64,000 bases of DNA from Pseudolabrys sp. (GCA_022841665.1 JALHRB010000014.1:1-64000); one strand, 5' to 3'. Shown: positions 36,271-45,288, counted from the stretch's first letter. Made by a program: numbers and translations. The notes: generated by a model from the sequence alone, not told the origin.

Positions 36271-36697
36271 CGATATTCTTACCGCGAACCCTGCGAGGGC
36301 GGCGGTCCCCATCGTGACCCTCAAGGGGGCCACATTTTTGCCTCAACGCAGCACCGCCGAAATTTTCCGGCGGCCATCCCCTCGGGACCAAAAGTCCCTT
36401 TAGCCGCTGAAACTTAGAACCAGCGGGGGCCGGCTCCAACTCACGCTTTCTTACCGACTGTTACTCTTTTTTGCCGCATTTGCCGGGTGCTCCGCCAGCG
36501 CGGGTTCCGGTTTACCTTACCTCGGGGGAACGTCTCGCGCTGGAAACCGGGCCGCTCGTTGACGCCACGCGCCCGCGCACTGACTAAAATAACATTCAAA
36601 AACAACTATTTAGGAAAACAAAGACGATGCTCAGCTAAGCGAACGGCCCCGCCCCTGTTCAGGGAGCGGGGCCGGGTACTGGTCAGCGCCGGACCAT
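36271..36697. other. Intergenic region between ftsZ and lpxC
   Basis: 427 bp with no supported gene. It should hold the lpxC promoter. An AT-rich segment lies at about 36578-36625 (AAATAACATTCAAAAACAAC). A strong GC hairpin, CGGCCCCGC / GCGGGGCCG, lies at about 36643-36676, just after the ftsZ stop. It has no clear T run on the ftsZ side and may be a terminator or processing hairpin. Confidence 0.5.
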
Positions 36698-38392
36698 TTA
36701 GTTGGCTTGGCGGCGGAGGAAGGCCGGGATGTCGAGTTGGTCCTCCTCGGACGAATTATGCACAGGCGCCGGCCGGCCATGCGGGTCGAGACCCTGCGGA
36801 GCGGCCCGGCGGGCATATTCCGACACCGGCTCGGCGGGGCGGCCTTCCGGTTGCCGCGCCGTGGGACGCTGTGGCGGGCGCTCGAACTGCGGGATCGGGC
36901 GCGCCGTGCGCGGGGCCGGCGGGGCTTCCGCCTCGTCCGCGCGGCGGCCGAGACCGACCGAGGCCAGCCGCTGCATCAGCGACAGGCGCTGCTTCTCCGG
37001 ATGATTGTCGGCCGCCTCGCCACGCTGGGCGCGGATCTCGTTCTGCGCCGGCAACGGAAGCTCCTCGATGCGCGGCATGCGCGGGGCGCGCGCCACGCGT
37101 TCCGCCGCCGGCGGGATGAAGGCGGCCGCCGGCGCTTCCGCCATCGGGGGCGCTTCCGGCTGCGGCGCGTCGAACAGCGACGGCTTCATCGGCATCGGTC
37201 GGATCGACACCTCCTCGTGCCCGCCTTGCGGCAGGATCGCGGCGGCGACCGCGGCGTGCGCGGCCGATTCGATCGAGACGGCCGCCTGCGCAGCGACCGC
37301 CGGCATCGGCGCAGCGGCCGGCGCAGCGCGCTCGACACGCTCGGCGATGCGGCGCGAGTCGGTGCGCAGCTTGCCGGCGAGTTCCTTCAGCGAGGATTCC
37401 GCCGATGGCTGCTGGCGCTGCAGCGCGACACCGTCGATGCCGGTGGCGACGACGGAGACGCGGATGATGCCGTCGAGGCTCTCGTCGAAGGTGGCGCCGA
37501 CGATGATGTTGGCGTCCTGATCGACTTCCTCGCGGATGCGGGTGGCGGCTTCATCGACCTCGTACAGCGTGAGGTCCTTGCCGCCGGTGATGGAGATGAG
37601 CAGGCCCTTGGCGCCCTTCATGGAGGCGTCGTCGATCAGCGGATTGGAGATCGCGGCCTCGGCGGCGGTGAGCGCGCGCTTCTCGCCCGACGCTTCGCCG
37701 GTGCCCATCATGGCCTTGCCCATCTCGCTCATGACCGCGCGCACGTCGGCGAAGTCGAGGTTGATGAGGCCTTCCTTGACCATGAGGTCGGTGATGCAGG
37801 CGACGCCCGAGTAGAGCACCTGGTCCGCCATCGCGAAGGCGTCGGCGAAAGTGGTCTTCTCGTTGGCCACCCGGAACAGGTTCTGGTTCGGGATGATCAG
37901 CAGCGTGTCGACCACCTTGTGCAGCTCGGTGATGCCGGTTTCGGCGTAGCGCATGCGGCGCTGGCCTTCGAAGTGGAACGGCTTGGTGACCACGCCGACC
38001 GTGAGGATGCCCAGCTCGCGCGCGGCTTTGGCGATGACGGGCGCGGCGCCGGTGCCGGTGCCGCCGCCCATGCCGGCGGTGACGAAGACCATGTGCGCGC
38101 CGGAGAGATGATCGCGGATCTCGTCGATCACCTCCTCCGCGGCGGCGCGGCCGACCTCGGGCTGCGAGCCGGCGCCGAGACCCTCGGTCACCTGCGTGCC
38201 CATCTGGACGATGCGCTCGGCCTTCGACATCGTGAGGGCCTGCGCGTCGGTATTGGCGACGACGAAGTCGACGCCCTGGAGGCCCGCGGTGATCATGTTG
38301 TTGACCGCGTTGCCGCCGGCGCCGCCGACGCCGAACACCGTAATGCGCGGCTTCATCTCGTGGATGTCGGGGATCTTCAGGTTGATGGTCAT
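36698..38392 (-). CDS. ftsZ: Cell division protein FtsZ
   Basis: Tubulin-like GTPase that forms the division ring, 564 residues. The GTP-binding site is visible in [28 protein letters not shown] and the signature [20 protein letters not shown]. The catalytic T7 loop is [20 protein letters not shown]. After about residue 320 a long Ala/Pro/Glu-rich linker, typical of alphaproteobacteria, leads to the conserved C-terminal peptide [12 protein letters not shown] that binds FtsA. It lies downstream of ftsQ and ftsA in the dcw order. Confidence 0.97.
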   Translation of the reverse strand: MTINLKIPDIHEMKPRITVFGVGGAGGNAVNNMITAGLQGVDFVVANTDAQALTMSKAERIVQMGTQVTEGLGAGSQPEVGRAAAEEVIDEIRDHLSGAHMVFVTAGMGGGTGTGAAPVIAKAARELGILTVGVVTKPFHFEGQRRMRYAETGITELHKVVDTLLIIPNQNLFRVANEKTTFADAFAMADQVLYSGVACITDLMVKEGLINLDFADVRAVMSEMGKAMMGTGEASGEKRALTAAEAAISNPLIDDASMKGAKGLLISITGGKDLTLYEVDEAATRIREEVDQDANIIVGATFDESLDGIIRVSVVATGIDGVALQRQQPSAESSLKELAGKLRTDSRRIAERVERAAPAAAPMPAVAAQAAVSIESAAHAAVAAAILPQGGHEEVSIRPMPMKPSLFDAPQPEAPPMAEAPAAAFIPPAAERVARAPRMPRIEELPLPAQNEIRAQRGEAADNHPEKQRLSLMQRLASVGLGRRADEAEAPPAPRTARPIPQFERPPQRPTARQPEGRPAEPVSEYARRAAPQGLDPHGRPAPVHNSSEEDQLDIPAFLRRQAN

Positions 38393-38461
38393 GTTTGCCT
38401 CGTTAAGCCGCTAGAACCGGACCGGTCCGCCACCGGCCGTTTCCGTGATTTCGTTTGTGGG

Positions 38462-39790
38462 TCAGAAGCTTTCGCGCAGCCATCGTCCGACCCGTGCCAT
38501 GTAGCCGCCCGTTCCTGTCATCAATTGCCGCGTTCGCCGCGGTTCGAAGTGTTCGAGATGCGCGGCCTGCGGATAGACCAGAAGGCCCGCCGCCACCGCA
38601 AAAGCCGGACCCTTGGCGGCTTCCGGCAAGCCGGCGAGGCCAAGGGGACGGCCGATACGCACAGGACGCTTCAACACCCGCCCGGCGAGCTCGACGATGC
38701 CGGAAAGCTGGCTGCCGCCGCCGGTGAGCACGACCCGCCCGCGCGGCTCGGCCGCGAAGGGCGAGGCCTTGAGCCGGTCGCGCACCATTTCCAGGATTTC
38801 CTCGACGCGCGGCTTGATGATGCGCGTCAGCGCCGCCCGCGAGACGAACTGCGGGGGCTCGCGCTCGTCGTCGCCGACGGGAGGCACCGTGATCATGTCG
38901 CGTTCATCCGAACCGCCGGTCAAAACACTGCCATAAATCGCTTTGATTCGCTCAGCATCCGCAATACGGGCGTTGAGCCCGCGGGCGAGGTCCATGGTCA
39001 CGTGCTGGCCGCCGAGCGCGAAGCCGTCGGCATGGACGAAGCGGCCGCCGGAGAAGACGGCGAGGCTGGTGGTTCCGGCGCCGAAATCGATGACGGCAGC
39101 CCCCAAATCGGCCTCGTCGTCGGCCAAAACGGACAAACCGGCCACATAAGGCGAGGCCACCATGGCCTCGACCGCCAGATGGCTGCGCTCGACCGTGAGC
39201 ATCAGGTTGCGCACGGTGGCGACCTCGGCGGTGACCATGTGCATGTCGACGCCGAAGCGGTGGCCGAGCATGCCGCGCGGCTCGCGGATGCCGGTGGCGG
39301 CGTCGAGCGCGTAGCCGATGGGCAGCGAATGCAGGACGGCGCGGCCGTCGCGCACCGAATGGCGGCTGGCGGCGGCCAGCACGCGGGCGATGTCGCCGTC
39401 GCCGACGGCGCCGCCCGACAGCTCGATGCCGGCGACGAAGCGCTCGCTGCCGAGCCGGCCGCCGGACAGCGAGACCACCACGGATTCAAGCTGGAGGCCG
39501 GCGGCGTTCTCGGCGATGTCGATCGCCGTGCGCACCATCTGCTCGGCCTCGAACAGGTCGACGACGCCGCCGCCCTTCATGCCGGCCGCGGCGGTGTGCG
39601 AGAAGCCCAGGAGGCGGACGCCATGCGAGCGGCGGCGCAGCACGTCCTGCGGCGCCTGCGGCTCGAGCCTGGCGATCATGCAGACTGTCTTGGAGGTGCC
39701 GATGTCGAGCGCGGCGACCACGGCGGCGCGCTTAGGCGACACCGGCTTCATCTTGGGCGTGAGGCCGAAGCGGACGACTTTGCCGGTCAT
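38462..39790 (-). CDS. ftsA: Cell division protein FtsA
   Basis: Actin-like protein of 442 residues that tethers FtsZ to the membrane. It shows phosphate 1 (AVVAALDIGTSKTVCMIARL), the SHI/1C domain (RFVAGIELSGGAVGDGDIAR), phosphate 2 (LGAAVIDFGAGTTSLAVFSG) and the adenosine motif (GRVVLTGGGSQLSGIVELA). The C-terminal GGYMARVGRWLRESF is the amphipathic membrane-targeting helix. It is 69 bp upstream of ftsZ. A family A repeat separates it from ftsQ. Confidence 0.96.
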   Translation of the reverse strand: MTGKVVRFGLTPKMKPVSPKRAAVVAALDIGTSKTVCMIARLEPQAPQDVLRRRSHGVRLLGFSHTAAAGMKGGGVVDLFEAEQMVRTAIDIAENAAGLQLESVVVSLSGGRLGSERFVAGIELSGGAVGDGDIARVLAAASRHSVRDGRAVLHSLPIGYALDAATGIREPRGMLGHRFGVDMHMVTAEVATVRNLMLTVERSHLAVEAMVASPYVAGLSVLADDEADLGAAVIDFGAGTTSLAVFSGGRFVHADGFALGGQHVTMDLARGLNARIADAERIKAIYGSVLTGGSDERDMITVPPVGDDEREPPQFVSRAALTRIIKPRVEEILEMVRDRLKASPFAAEPRGRVVLTGGGSQLSGIVELAGRVLKRPVRIGRPLGLAGLPEAAKGPAFAVAAGLLVYPQAAHLEHFEPRRTRQLMTGTGGYMARVGRWLRESF

Positions 39791-39816
39791 GCGCGGGCTC
39801 CGTGCATACCGACGCC

Positions 39817-39919
39817 GTCATTCCGGGACGCGCCGAAGGCGCGGGCCCGGAATCCATAAACCGCAGCGCCGGGATTATGGATTCCGGGTTCGCTCGCTGC
39901 GCTCGCGCCCCGGAATGAC
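39817..39919. repeat. Family A palindrome, copy A7, between ftsQ and ftsA
   Basis: Full element of about 103 bp (GTCATTCCGGGACGCGCCGA to GCGCCCCGGAATGAC, inner CCCGGAATCCATAA / TTATGGATTCCGGG). It fills the gap between ftsQ and ftsA, which are transcribed together in most relatives. Confidence 0.93.
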
Positions 39920-39932
39920 AGAGAGAGGGGCA

Positions 39933-40892
39933 TCACGCCTCGTTCCCCTTTTTCTTCTTGGCCTTTTCGGCAGCCTTGAGCGCTTCCTCGCGGGCGGCGG
40001 CGGCGGCGTCGGACTGGCGCACGGTGACGCGGTCCGGCAGGCGCAGATCGACGGCGACGATGTCGCGCGTCAGCAATTTCTTGGAGCGGTCGAGCTCGAC
40101 CAGCGTGCGCAGCGCCTGCGCGGGCGCGTTCTCCGGCAGCAGCACGTCGAGGCCATTCTTCAGGCGCATGTTCCAGCGGCGCTCGGCGACCAGCACGGAG
40201 GCCTCGACCTGCTGCGCGATCTCGGGATGGCCCGCCAGCAGCGCGAGGAATTCCGGCGCGGCCTTCTCGGCGCCCTTGCCCACCACCAGCGGCAGGCCGG
40301 CGAAGCGGCGCGGCACGGTATTTTCCAGCACGGTGCCGTCGGACGCGATGAGCGTCACGCGGCCATCCCTCTGCCAGAGCGCGAAGGGCGCGCGCTCCTT
40401 GATCTCGATGCGGAGCTGGCTCGGATAGAGCTTGAGCACCGTCGCTTCGACGATCCAGGGATTGGTCAGTAGCCGCTCGCGCGCGTCGGCGGCTTCGAAG
40501 AAGAGCAGCGACGAGCGGCTGGTCACGCCGGCATCCGCCAGGATGCGCTCGCGCGGAAGCTCGCGCTCGCCGGCAAGCGCGGTTTCCGCAATACGGAAGC
40601 CGGCGGCATTGGCCAGCGTGTCGCAGAGGTCCTGCACATTGGCGGCGATCTCAGGCCCGTGGCCGCCGCGCACGACGCCATAACCGACGCTGGCGAGCAG
40701 CAAAGCGGCGGCGGCCGAGGAGCCGAGGCCGCGCGGAATGTCGAGATCGATGAGGAAAGTGTAGGCGCGGCGCAGCAAGCGCGGGGCGCGCAGGCGCGGC
40801 CAGGCGAAAGCATGCGCGGCGGACGCGGCGCGGCGTTTCGGCTTTCCCTTCAGCGCGTGAGCGAGGCGTCCCCGGAATTCCATCGTGCCCAT
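39933..40892 (-). CDS. ftsQ: Cell division protein FtsQ
   Basis: Bitopic membrane protein of 319 residues linking early and late divisome proteins. It has a basic cytoplasmic tail and one helix near residues 55-75 (GLGSSAAAALLLASVGYGVV). A POTRA domain follows (FRIAETALAGERELPRERIL), then the beta domain (NPWIVEATVLKLYPSQLRIE, IKERAPFALWQRDGRVTLIA, DRVTVRQ). The Lys/Glu-rich C-terminal tail is common in this order. Its usual upstream neighbour ddlB lies 4.4 kb away because of an accessory block. Confidence 0.94.
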   Translation of the reverse strand: MGTMEFRGRLAHALKGKPKRRAASAAHAFAWPRLRAPRLLRRAYTFLIDLDIPRGLGSSAAAALLLASVGYGVVRGGHGPEIAANVQDLCDTLANAAGFRIAETALAGERELPRERILADAGVTSRSSLLFFEAADARERLLTNPWIVEATVLKLYPSQLRIEIKERAPFALWQRDGRVTLIASDGTVLENTVPRRFAGLPLVVGKGAEKAAPEFLALLAGHPEIAQQVEASVLVAERRWNMRLKNGLDVLLPENAPAQALRTLVELDRSKKLLTRDIVAVDLRLPDRVTVRQSDAAAAAREEALKAAEKAKKKKGNEA

Positions 40893-41111
40893 GTCCGTGG
40901 CGGCTTTGCCGGCACCCCTCCCCGGGGTTGGCCGTCAGGGCCGCAAGGCGGCACAGGGGCGCGCATGAATCCATGGCTGCCGCGCGCGCTCCGCCGCCAA
41001 TGGGGCAGTCTTGGGCGGTTTTGGTAAATGATTAGTAAAGGTTTAGAGATTGGAAGGAATTAGGCCGACTAACTGCAAAGGCATCCAAGGATCGGCGCCT
41101 TTAAAGGGGCG

Positions 41112-41954
41112 CTAGCCCGCAGAACTAGGCTCGTCTTTCTCCCATACTTCCCAAAGCAGCGAGCTGCCCATTGCTTTTTTGGACGGACGTTCAAGTTCTC
41201 GATCTCCGCTTCGAATCTTACCGGCAAAATAGCCGGCGATGTTATCTGCTAACAGATTGCCCTTGTCCTGGCTGGCTTCGTTGAACGTGCCAAGGCGCAT
41301 GCTTCCAGCAACTAGTCCATCATGTACCGCGCCAGTCATTATCGCACTGAACAACGCGTTCATCGGCCCGTGGATGTCACCCGGAAATTTGTTGTACATC
41401 AGTTGCCAGTCGATCCATTCGATCGTGGGCCGCTCGCTTTTGACGATCTCCAGAATGTTACGATGAGCGCGGAACAGAAAATAACAGATAAACAGAAGCG
41501 GAATTGCCTGGTGCTCCGGAAGCATGCAAATCCATGGCTCGTTGCCTTTAGGCGTTACACGCGTAAATGGTCCGAATTCAAGGTAAGGTTTTGCGCCGGA
41601 TTTGATTGGGCGTACATGGGTTGAGATTCCAAGATCGGACAGGATGACCGGAAAGAATTCTTTGATTGTAGAACCTCGTACACTTACGACGCGCACATGG
41701 ATTGGATAGTCGCTCACACAATCAAAAATCTCGCGTGCGAACGATTTCCGATATGTATTTCGATTCCTGCCCGACCACTTCCGGAGCAAGCTCACGCCCA
41801 TTCGCGCAGCGAGTTGCTCCGGCATTTGCACCCAATGTTCTCCGCCCTCGGAAACAATTAAAGCCGAGGTATGCCATCGCGATAGATCACCCAATTGCTC
41901 GCTAGGTGTATGATCCAGGGAGCCAACAAACATCGTGATCTTTTCAGAAGTCAT
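41112..41954 (-). CDS. Hypothetical protein downstream of a toxin-antitoxin pair
   Basis: Protein of 280 residues starting MTSEKITMFVGSLDHTPSEQ. It is probably mixed alpha/beta, has no signal peptide, and a hydrophobic stretch AIPLLFICYFLFRAH lies mid-protein. Near the C-terminus KGNLLADNIAGYFAGKI resembles the conserved LADxxAG segment of DUF3800 proteins, but the link is weak. A GTG at 41981 overlaps the stop of the antitoxin-like gene (GTGA), so coupling is possible and would add nine residues. The gene is richer in A and T than its surroundings and is probably horizontally acquired. No function is assigned. Confidence 0.65.
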   Translation of the reverse strand: MTSEKITMFVGSLDHTPSEQLGDLSRWHTSALIVSEGGEHWVQMPEQLAARMGVSLLRKWSGRNRNTYRKSFAREIFDCVSDYPIHVRVVSVRGSTIKEFFPVILSDLGISTHVRPIKSGAKPYLEFGPFTRVTPKGNEPWICMLPEHQAIPLLFICYFLFRAHRNILEIVKSERPTIEWIDWQLMYNKFPGDIHGPMNALFSAIMTGAVHDGLVAGSMRLGTFNEASQDKGNLLADNIAGYFAGKIRSGDRELERPSKKAMGSSLLWEVWEKDEPSSAG

Positions 41955-41977
41955 TGCTGTGGGACGGTTCCACCAAA

Positions 41978-42265
41978 TCACACCAATTGCATCCGCAACT
42001 CGCGCCCCACAATCCGCGCAGCGCGCTGAAGCGTATCGATGGTCGCGCTACCGTTGTCGGGATCGAGCAGACGATCCACCTGCGCGCGGCTGGTCTCCAT
42101 CAGTTCGGCCATGCGCTTTTTGGTGATCTTCTTCTTCTTCATCTCGGCGGCGAGCTGATGCGCGATAACGGCCTTGATCGCGGCGGCGGTGACCTCGGCG
42201 CGAATGCCCTCTTCGTCCAGCCAGCTTTCGAAGCTCGATCCGATGTGCGGATTTTTCTTTTTCAC
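41978..42265 (-). CDS. XRE-family HTH antitoxin-like protein
   Basis: Protein of 95 residues with a C-terminal helix-turn-helix: VIAHQLAAEMKKKKITKKRM, AELMETSRAQVDRLLDPDNG, SATIDTLQRAARIVGRELRM. It starts at GTG 42265, overlapping the stop of the toxin-like gene (GTGA), so the pair is coupled, with the toxin first as in HigBA-type modules. It probably represses its own promoter and neutralises the toxin. Confidence 0.85.
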   Translation of the reverse strand: MKKKNPHIGSSFESWLDEEGIRAEVTAAAIKAVIAHQLAAEMKKKKITKKRMAELMETSRAQVDRLLDPDNGSATIDTLQRAARIVGRELRMQLV

Positions 42266-42612
42266 TTTTGAATCTCCTTCAGCCTTTGCCGTGCCAGCGC
42301 GACGTCCTCGGGCGCAGCGCGCCGCGACTTCTTGAGAATGGCGTGCAATGCAATCAACGTTTCCTCCTGGAAGCCAAAAAATACGCGCGCCTCGCGCCTG
42401 CTCGGCAGCGACGACCGAACCTCCCACAAGCCCGCAGCCAGAGGCCGACACAGCGGCAGGCCGAGGGGCCACCCGAACTGAGCTTTGGCGATGTCACGCC
42501 CGACCGTTCGCTTGTCGTCGCGCGGCAAGTCCCGAAGCCATTCCCGCACCGGCTCCCGGCCGGCGGCCGACCGCCAGAAAGCAAGAGGAACAGGCTTCAA
42601 CCGCTCAATCAT
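42262..42612 (-). CDS. RelE/HigB-like toxin (Gp49 family)
   Basis: Protein of 116 residues with the phage-derived Gp49/HigB pattern: PVREWLRDLPRDDKRTVGRD, IAKAQFGWPLGLPLCRPLAA, GLWEVRSSLPSRREARVFFG and HAILKKSRRAAPEDVALARQ. Members are ribosome-dependent mRNA interferases. It is followed by a coupled HTH antitoxin. This is one of two such modules inserted in the dcw region of this window. Confidence 0.87.
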   Translation of the reverse strand: MIERLKPVPLAFWRSAAGREPVREWLRDLPRDDKRTVGRDIAKAQFGWPLGLPLCRPLAAGLWEVRSSLPSRREARVFFGFQEETLIALHAILKKSRRAAPEDVALARQRLKEIQK

Positions 42613-42692
42613 CTATGTATCAATAATGGTACACAATGGCAAGATGGGGGAAATCGCGTTCAGGTTGCAGGAGCCGTGGTCGCGGATCAAGG

Positions 42693-42824
42693 GCCCCTTG
42701 ACAGCGTGACGCTCCTCAAGGTATAAATGCCTAGGCTCCGCGACTGCGCCCGCCGTCCAGGCGGCTCCGCGCCCGGGGCTTTTCATTTCCCCCAATCCGA
42801 ACGCGTTCACCAACGCCATGGCGC
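42693..42824 (+). repeat. Family E direct repeat, copy E1 (promoter-hairpin unit)
   Basis: About 130 bp nearly identical to 44536-44677. It contains a promoter (TTGACA, 18 bp, TATAAA), about 50 bp of GC-rich sequence with a CCGCC-GTCCA-GGCGG hairpin, GGGGCTTTT, and then a region matching the leader of the 44671 gene up to ATGGCGC. In this copy no intact gene follows. A third, 23 bp partial copy (TACGCTCCGCAGCTGCGCCC) lies at 42829. Confidence 0.88.
42698..42727 (+). promoter_or_regulatory. Sigma-70-type promoter in repeat E1
   Basis: TTGACA at 42698-42703 and TATAAA at 42722-42727 with an 18 bp spacer. Transcription would start near 42734 and may end at the T run at 42780-42783. Confidence 0.72.
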
Positions 42825-42864
42825 CGGCTACGCTCCGCAGCTGCGCCCGCCCGGTGCCGGGGCG

Positions 42865-43542
42865 CTACGCCGCCGAGCCGCTGCCGCGGGCTATGGCTTT
42901 CCACGCCGCGATGCAGATCGCGATGACGGCAAGGACCGGCATGAGCGGCGCCTCCGGTGCGTCCATCGCCCACAAGGTCGCGCCGCTGACGACGCACCAG
43001 AGCAGCGGAACGACCAGCAGGTGCCATGGCACGCGCGCCGCAGCCAGCAAGGCGCCGATGGTGCCGGCGACCGTGGGATCGGGCGCTACTCCGAACACCT
43101 CGGCTGTAACCCAACCGCGACCGAGCAGCGGCGCCAACAGCGGCTGCGCAAGCAGCGCAAAAGCGAGAATGGCGATGCCGGCGCGGCTTGCGCCGTCCGC
43201 CCCGGGCGTCAAACGGTTCAACACGAGGCCGGAGACGGCAAGCAGCAGCGCTTGCACGGCGAACGCGCCGGCGAAATAGGATGCCGCCCAGTTGATCGTG
43301 GCATAGCGTTCGAACAGAAAGGCCCACGCGGCCCACAGCCACACCACAGCGAGGATGCCCGCGATCGCGCGGCCGCGCCAGGCGCCGCCTCTGCGCAGCA
43401 GCACGAGGAGCGCAATCCCGAGCGCGCCGGCCGGCACATGCGCGGGCCATACGGCGCGGTTGTAGAGCTCGAACAGGCGGTAATAGGTGCGCGGCGAGAA
43501 CAGCAGGAAGTCGGACAGCGTATAAGTCAGCCAGACCGACAT
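42865..43542 (-). CDS. Polytopic membrane protein (DUF6064-like)
   Basis: Protein of 225 residues with about six hydrophobic helices. It starts MSVWLTYTLSDFLLFSPRTY and continues with YRLFELYNRAVWPAHVPAGA, a pattern of small membrane proteins described as DUF6064. The ATG at 43542 overlaps the TGA of the aldo/keto reductase gene (TGATG), so the two are translationally coupled. The function is unknown, and the coupling suggests a shared process with the reductase. Confidence 0.75.
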   Translation of the reverse strand: MSVWLTYTLSDFLLFSPRTYYRLFELYNRAVWPAHVPAGALGIALLVLLRRGGAWRGRAIAGILAVVWLWAAWAFLFERYATINWAASYFAGAFAVQALLLAVSGLVLNRLTPGADGASRAGIAILAFALLAQPLLAPLLGRGWVTAEVFGVAPDPTVAGTIGALLAAARVPWHLLVVPLLWCVVSGATLWAMDAPEAPLMPVLAVIAICIAAWKAIARGSGSAA

Positions 43543-44450
43543 CAAAAGGTCTCGACTTGCGCAACGATCCGCTTGCGCATGGCCTCGTCGGGCAGCCGGC
43601 CGTAGGACGCCCCGATGTTCTCGCCGACATGATCGGCGCGCGTAGTGGCGGGAATGGCGCAGGTCACCGCAGGATGCGAAACGATGAACTTGAGCAGGAC
43701 CTGAGCCCAATTCGTGCAATCGATCTCCGCCGCCCAGGCCGGCAAAGCGCGGCGCTTGGCGGCGCGCACGAGCGGCCCTTCGCGGAACGGCCGGTTGACG
43801 ATCACGGCGATACCGCGCTCGCGCGCGAGCGGCAGCAGACGCTTTTCGTTGTCGCGCTCGACCGCGTTATAGGTGACCTGGATGAAGTCGAGCGGGTGCG
43901 CACGCATGATGCGCTCGAATTCATCGTGGCGGCGGCCTTCCGACGTGGTGATGCCGACATAGCGGACGCGGCCTTTCGCTTTCATATCGAGCAGCAGCGG
44001 CAAATGCGCCTCCCACGACAGGAGGTTATGCACCTGCATCAGATCGAAGCGAGGGACGCGCCACTTCGTGCGCGACTCTTCGATCTGGCGGGCGCCTGCG
44101 GAGCGCGTCCAGACCTTTTCGGCCGAGAAAACCTTGTCGGCGGCGCCGAGCTTCGCAAGCCCGTAACCGATCACGTCCTGCGAAGAGCCGTACATCGGCG
44201 AGGAATCGATCATCCGGCCGCCGCCCGCGAAGAAGGCACGCATCACGTCGGCGCAGGCGTCGCGCGCCACCGGATCGTTGCCGACATTGAAGGTGATCCA
44301 ACTGCCGAGGCCCACCACAGGCACCTGCTCGCCCGACGACGGAATGGGGCGCGTGAGCAAAGGCGCGCCTTGCGCAAGCGCCAGGCGGGGCAATGCCGCG
44401 CCGACACCGGCGGCGGCCAGGGCACGAAGCAGGTCGCGGCGATCGATCAT
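43542..44450 (-). CDS. Aldo/keto reductase with Tat-type leader
   Basis: Protein of 302 residues. It starts MIDRRDLLRALAAAGVGAAL with a twin-arginine-like motif, so it is probably exported folded to the periplasm. The AKR barrel shows the catalytic set: Asp and Tyr in GRMIDSSPMYGSSQ, Lys in FSAEKVW and His in LMQVHNLLSWE. IVSHPAVTCAIPATTRADHV is the cofactor-side segment. The ATG at 44450 has GGAG seven to eight bases upstream. An open frame extends upstream to 44708 through repeat E2 and is rejected. It is coupled to the membrane protein downstream. Confidence 0.87.
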   Translation of the reverse strand: MIDRRDLLRALAAAGVGAALPRLALAQGAPLLTRPIPSSGEQVPVVGLGSWITFNVGNDPVARDACADVMRAFFAGGGRMIDSSPMYGSSQDVIGYGLAKLGAADKVFSAEKVWTRSAGARQIEESRTKWRVPRFDLMQVHNLLSWEAHLPLLLDMKAKGRVRYVGITTSEGRRHDEFERIMRAHPLDFIQVTYNAVERDNEKRLLPLARERGIAVIVNRPFREGPLVRAAKRRALPAWAAEIDCTNWAQVLLKFIVSHPAVTCAIPATTRADHVGENIGASYGRLPDEAMRKRIVAQVETF

Positions 44451-44541
44451 CGGGTTTCTCCGCGTCGTCCGCCATTCGAGGTCCCGCCTGTGGCCAGAAT
44501 GTGTCGCGTTCATCAGCCGGCAGCGATGGGGCCGTCCGCCC

Positions 44542-44571
44542 TTGACAGCGTGACGCTCCTCAAGGTATAAA
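44542..44571 (+). promoter_or_regulatory. Sigma-70-type promoter in repeat E2
   Basis: TTGACA at 44542-44547 and TATAAA at 44566-44571 with an 18 bp spacer. It is the best sigma-70 match I found in the window, located about 100 bp before the 44671 gene. Confidence 0.75.
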
Positions 44572-44577
44572 TGCCTA

Positions 44578-44633
44578 CGCTCCGCAGCTGCGCCCGCCGT
44601 CCAGGCGGCTCCGCGCCCGGGGCTTTTTCTTTT
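44578..44633 (+). ncRNA. Candidate small RNA or attenuated leader
   Basis: The stretch from the expected start (about 44578) to the T run TTTTTCTTTT at 44624-44633 would give a GC-rich RNA of about 55 nt. It could fold a CCGCC-GTCCA-GGCGG hairpin or a GCTCC-GCGCCC-GGGGC hairpin just before the T run, as a terminator does. It may be a free small RNA, or a leader that attenuates the gene at 44671. No known RNA family was recognised. Confidence 0.4.
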
Positions 44634-44670
44634 CCCAAACAACCGAACGCATTCACACGGAGGCATCGCC

Positions 44671-45288
44671 ATGGCGCGATACACCGACGAATTCCTCGCG
44701 GCCGCCAAGCACGGCTACGAGGACACCGACCAGCCGATGCGCGCGCTGGCGCGCGACCTGGGCATCGGCATCAGCACCTTGAGCACGCTGGCCGAGAAGA
44801 ACGGCTGGAAGAAGCGCAGCGCCCGCCTACGCGAAAAGCCGTCGACGTTCGGCCTCACGGCCGAGGCGGAGGCGCTGATGGCGTCGCTGCCGCCGCAGGC
44901 AAGCGCGCGGCGCGACGATGTTGCCTTCGCGCCCGCGGTCGAAGAGAGCCCCGGCACCTCCTCTGCGGCGGCGCGGCTGGAAGCGCTGGTGCTGAAAGAA
45001 ATCGCCGCCGAGGAAGCGGCGCGCGCCGATCTCGGCGACCTGCCGCGCCTGCGCGCGGAGGCCGACAGCTGCGTTCGCCGGCTCGCCATCCTGAGCCAGA
45101 CGCTGCAAACCGTTCAGCGCGTGCGCGAGAGCGAGAACGGCGGGGCGCGCGGCTACCAGGCGAGCTCGCCGGAGGACCTCGACGCCCGCCGGGAGGCGCT
45201 GGCGCGGCGGATCGAGGCGTTCATGGAAAGCCGGACGGATGAGGAGTGCGGGCTTACGGCCGAGGGCGAACGCGTGGCGGTTTCCTAA
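44671..45288 (+). CDS. HTH-containing hypothetical protein
   Basis: Protein of 205 residues. The N-terminus (YTDEFLAAAKHGYEDTDQPM, RALARDLGIGISTLSTLAEK, NGWKKRSARLRE) is a helix-turn-helix like those of phage terminase small subunits and DUF1804-type proteins. The rest is Ala/Glu-rich, probably helical, with a coiled-coil-like EALVLKEIAAEEAARADLGD. ACGGAGG lies upstream of the ATG. A leader with a strong promoter (repeat E2) precedes it. The function is unknown and DNA binding is inferred from the HTH. Confidence 0.75.
   Translation: MARYTDEFLAAAKHGYEDTDQPMRALARDLGIGISTLSTLAEKNGWKKRSARLREKPSTFGLTAEAEALMASLPPQASARRDDVAFAPAVEESPGTSSAAARLEALVLKEIAAEEAARADLGDLPRLRAEADSCVRRLAILSQTLQTVQRVRESENGGARGYQASSPEDLDARREALARRIEAFMESRTDEECGLTAEGERVAVS

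Larger units (their letters stand above)
44536..44677 (+). repeat. Family E direct repeat, copy E2 (promoter-hairpin unit)
   Basis: Second copy of the unit at 42693-42824, in the same orientation. From TTGACA through CCCGGGGCTTTT the copies differ at only a few positions. Similarity continues through CCGAACGC-TTCAC to the ATGGCGC start of the gene at 44671. Together the copies bracket the reductase/membrane-protein cassette. Confidence 0.88.

Noticed and set aside
36707-39859. 1050-codon open frame opposite ftsZ and ftsA
   Set aside because: Antisense shadow of two essential genes with normal protein sequences.
44451-44708. N-terminal extension of the aldo/keto reductase through repeat E2
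   Set aside because: A similar antisense peptide can be read from repeat E1, so it reflects the repeat. The ATG at 44450 has a proper ribosome binding site and starts a twin-arginine leader.
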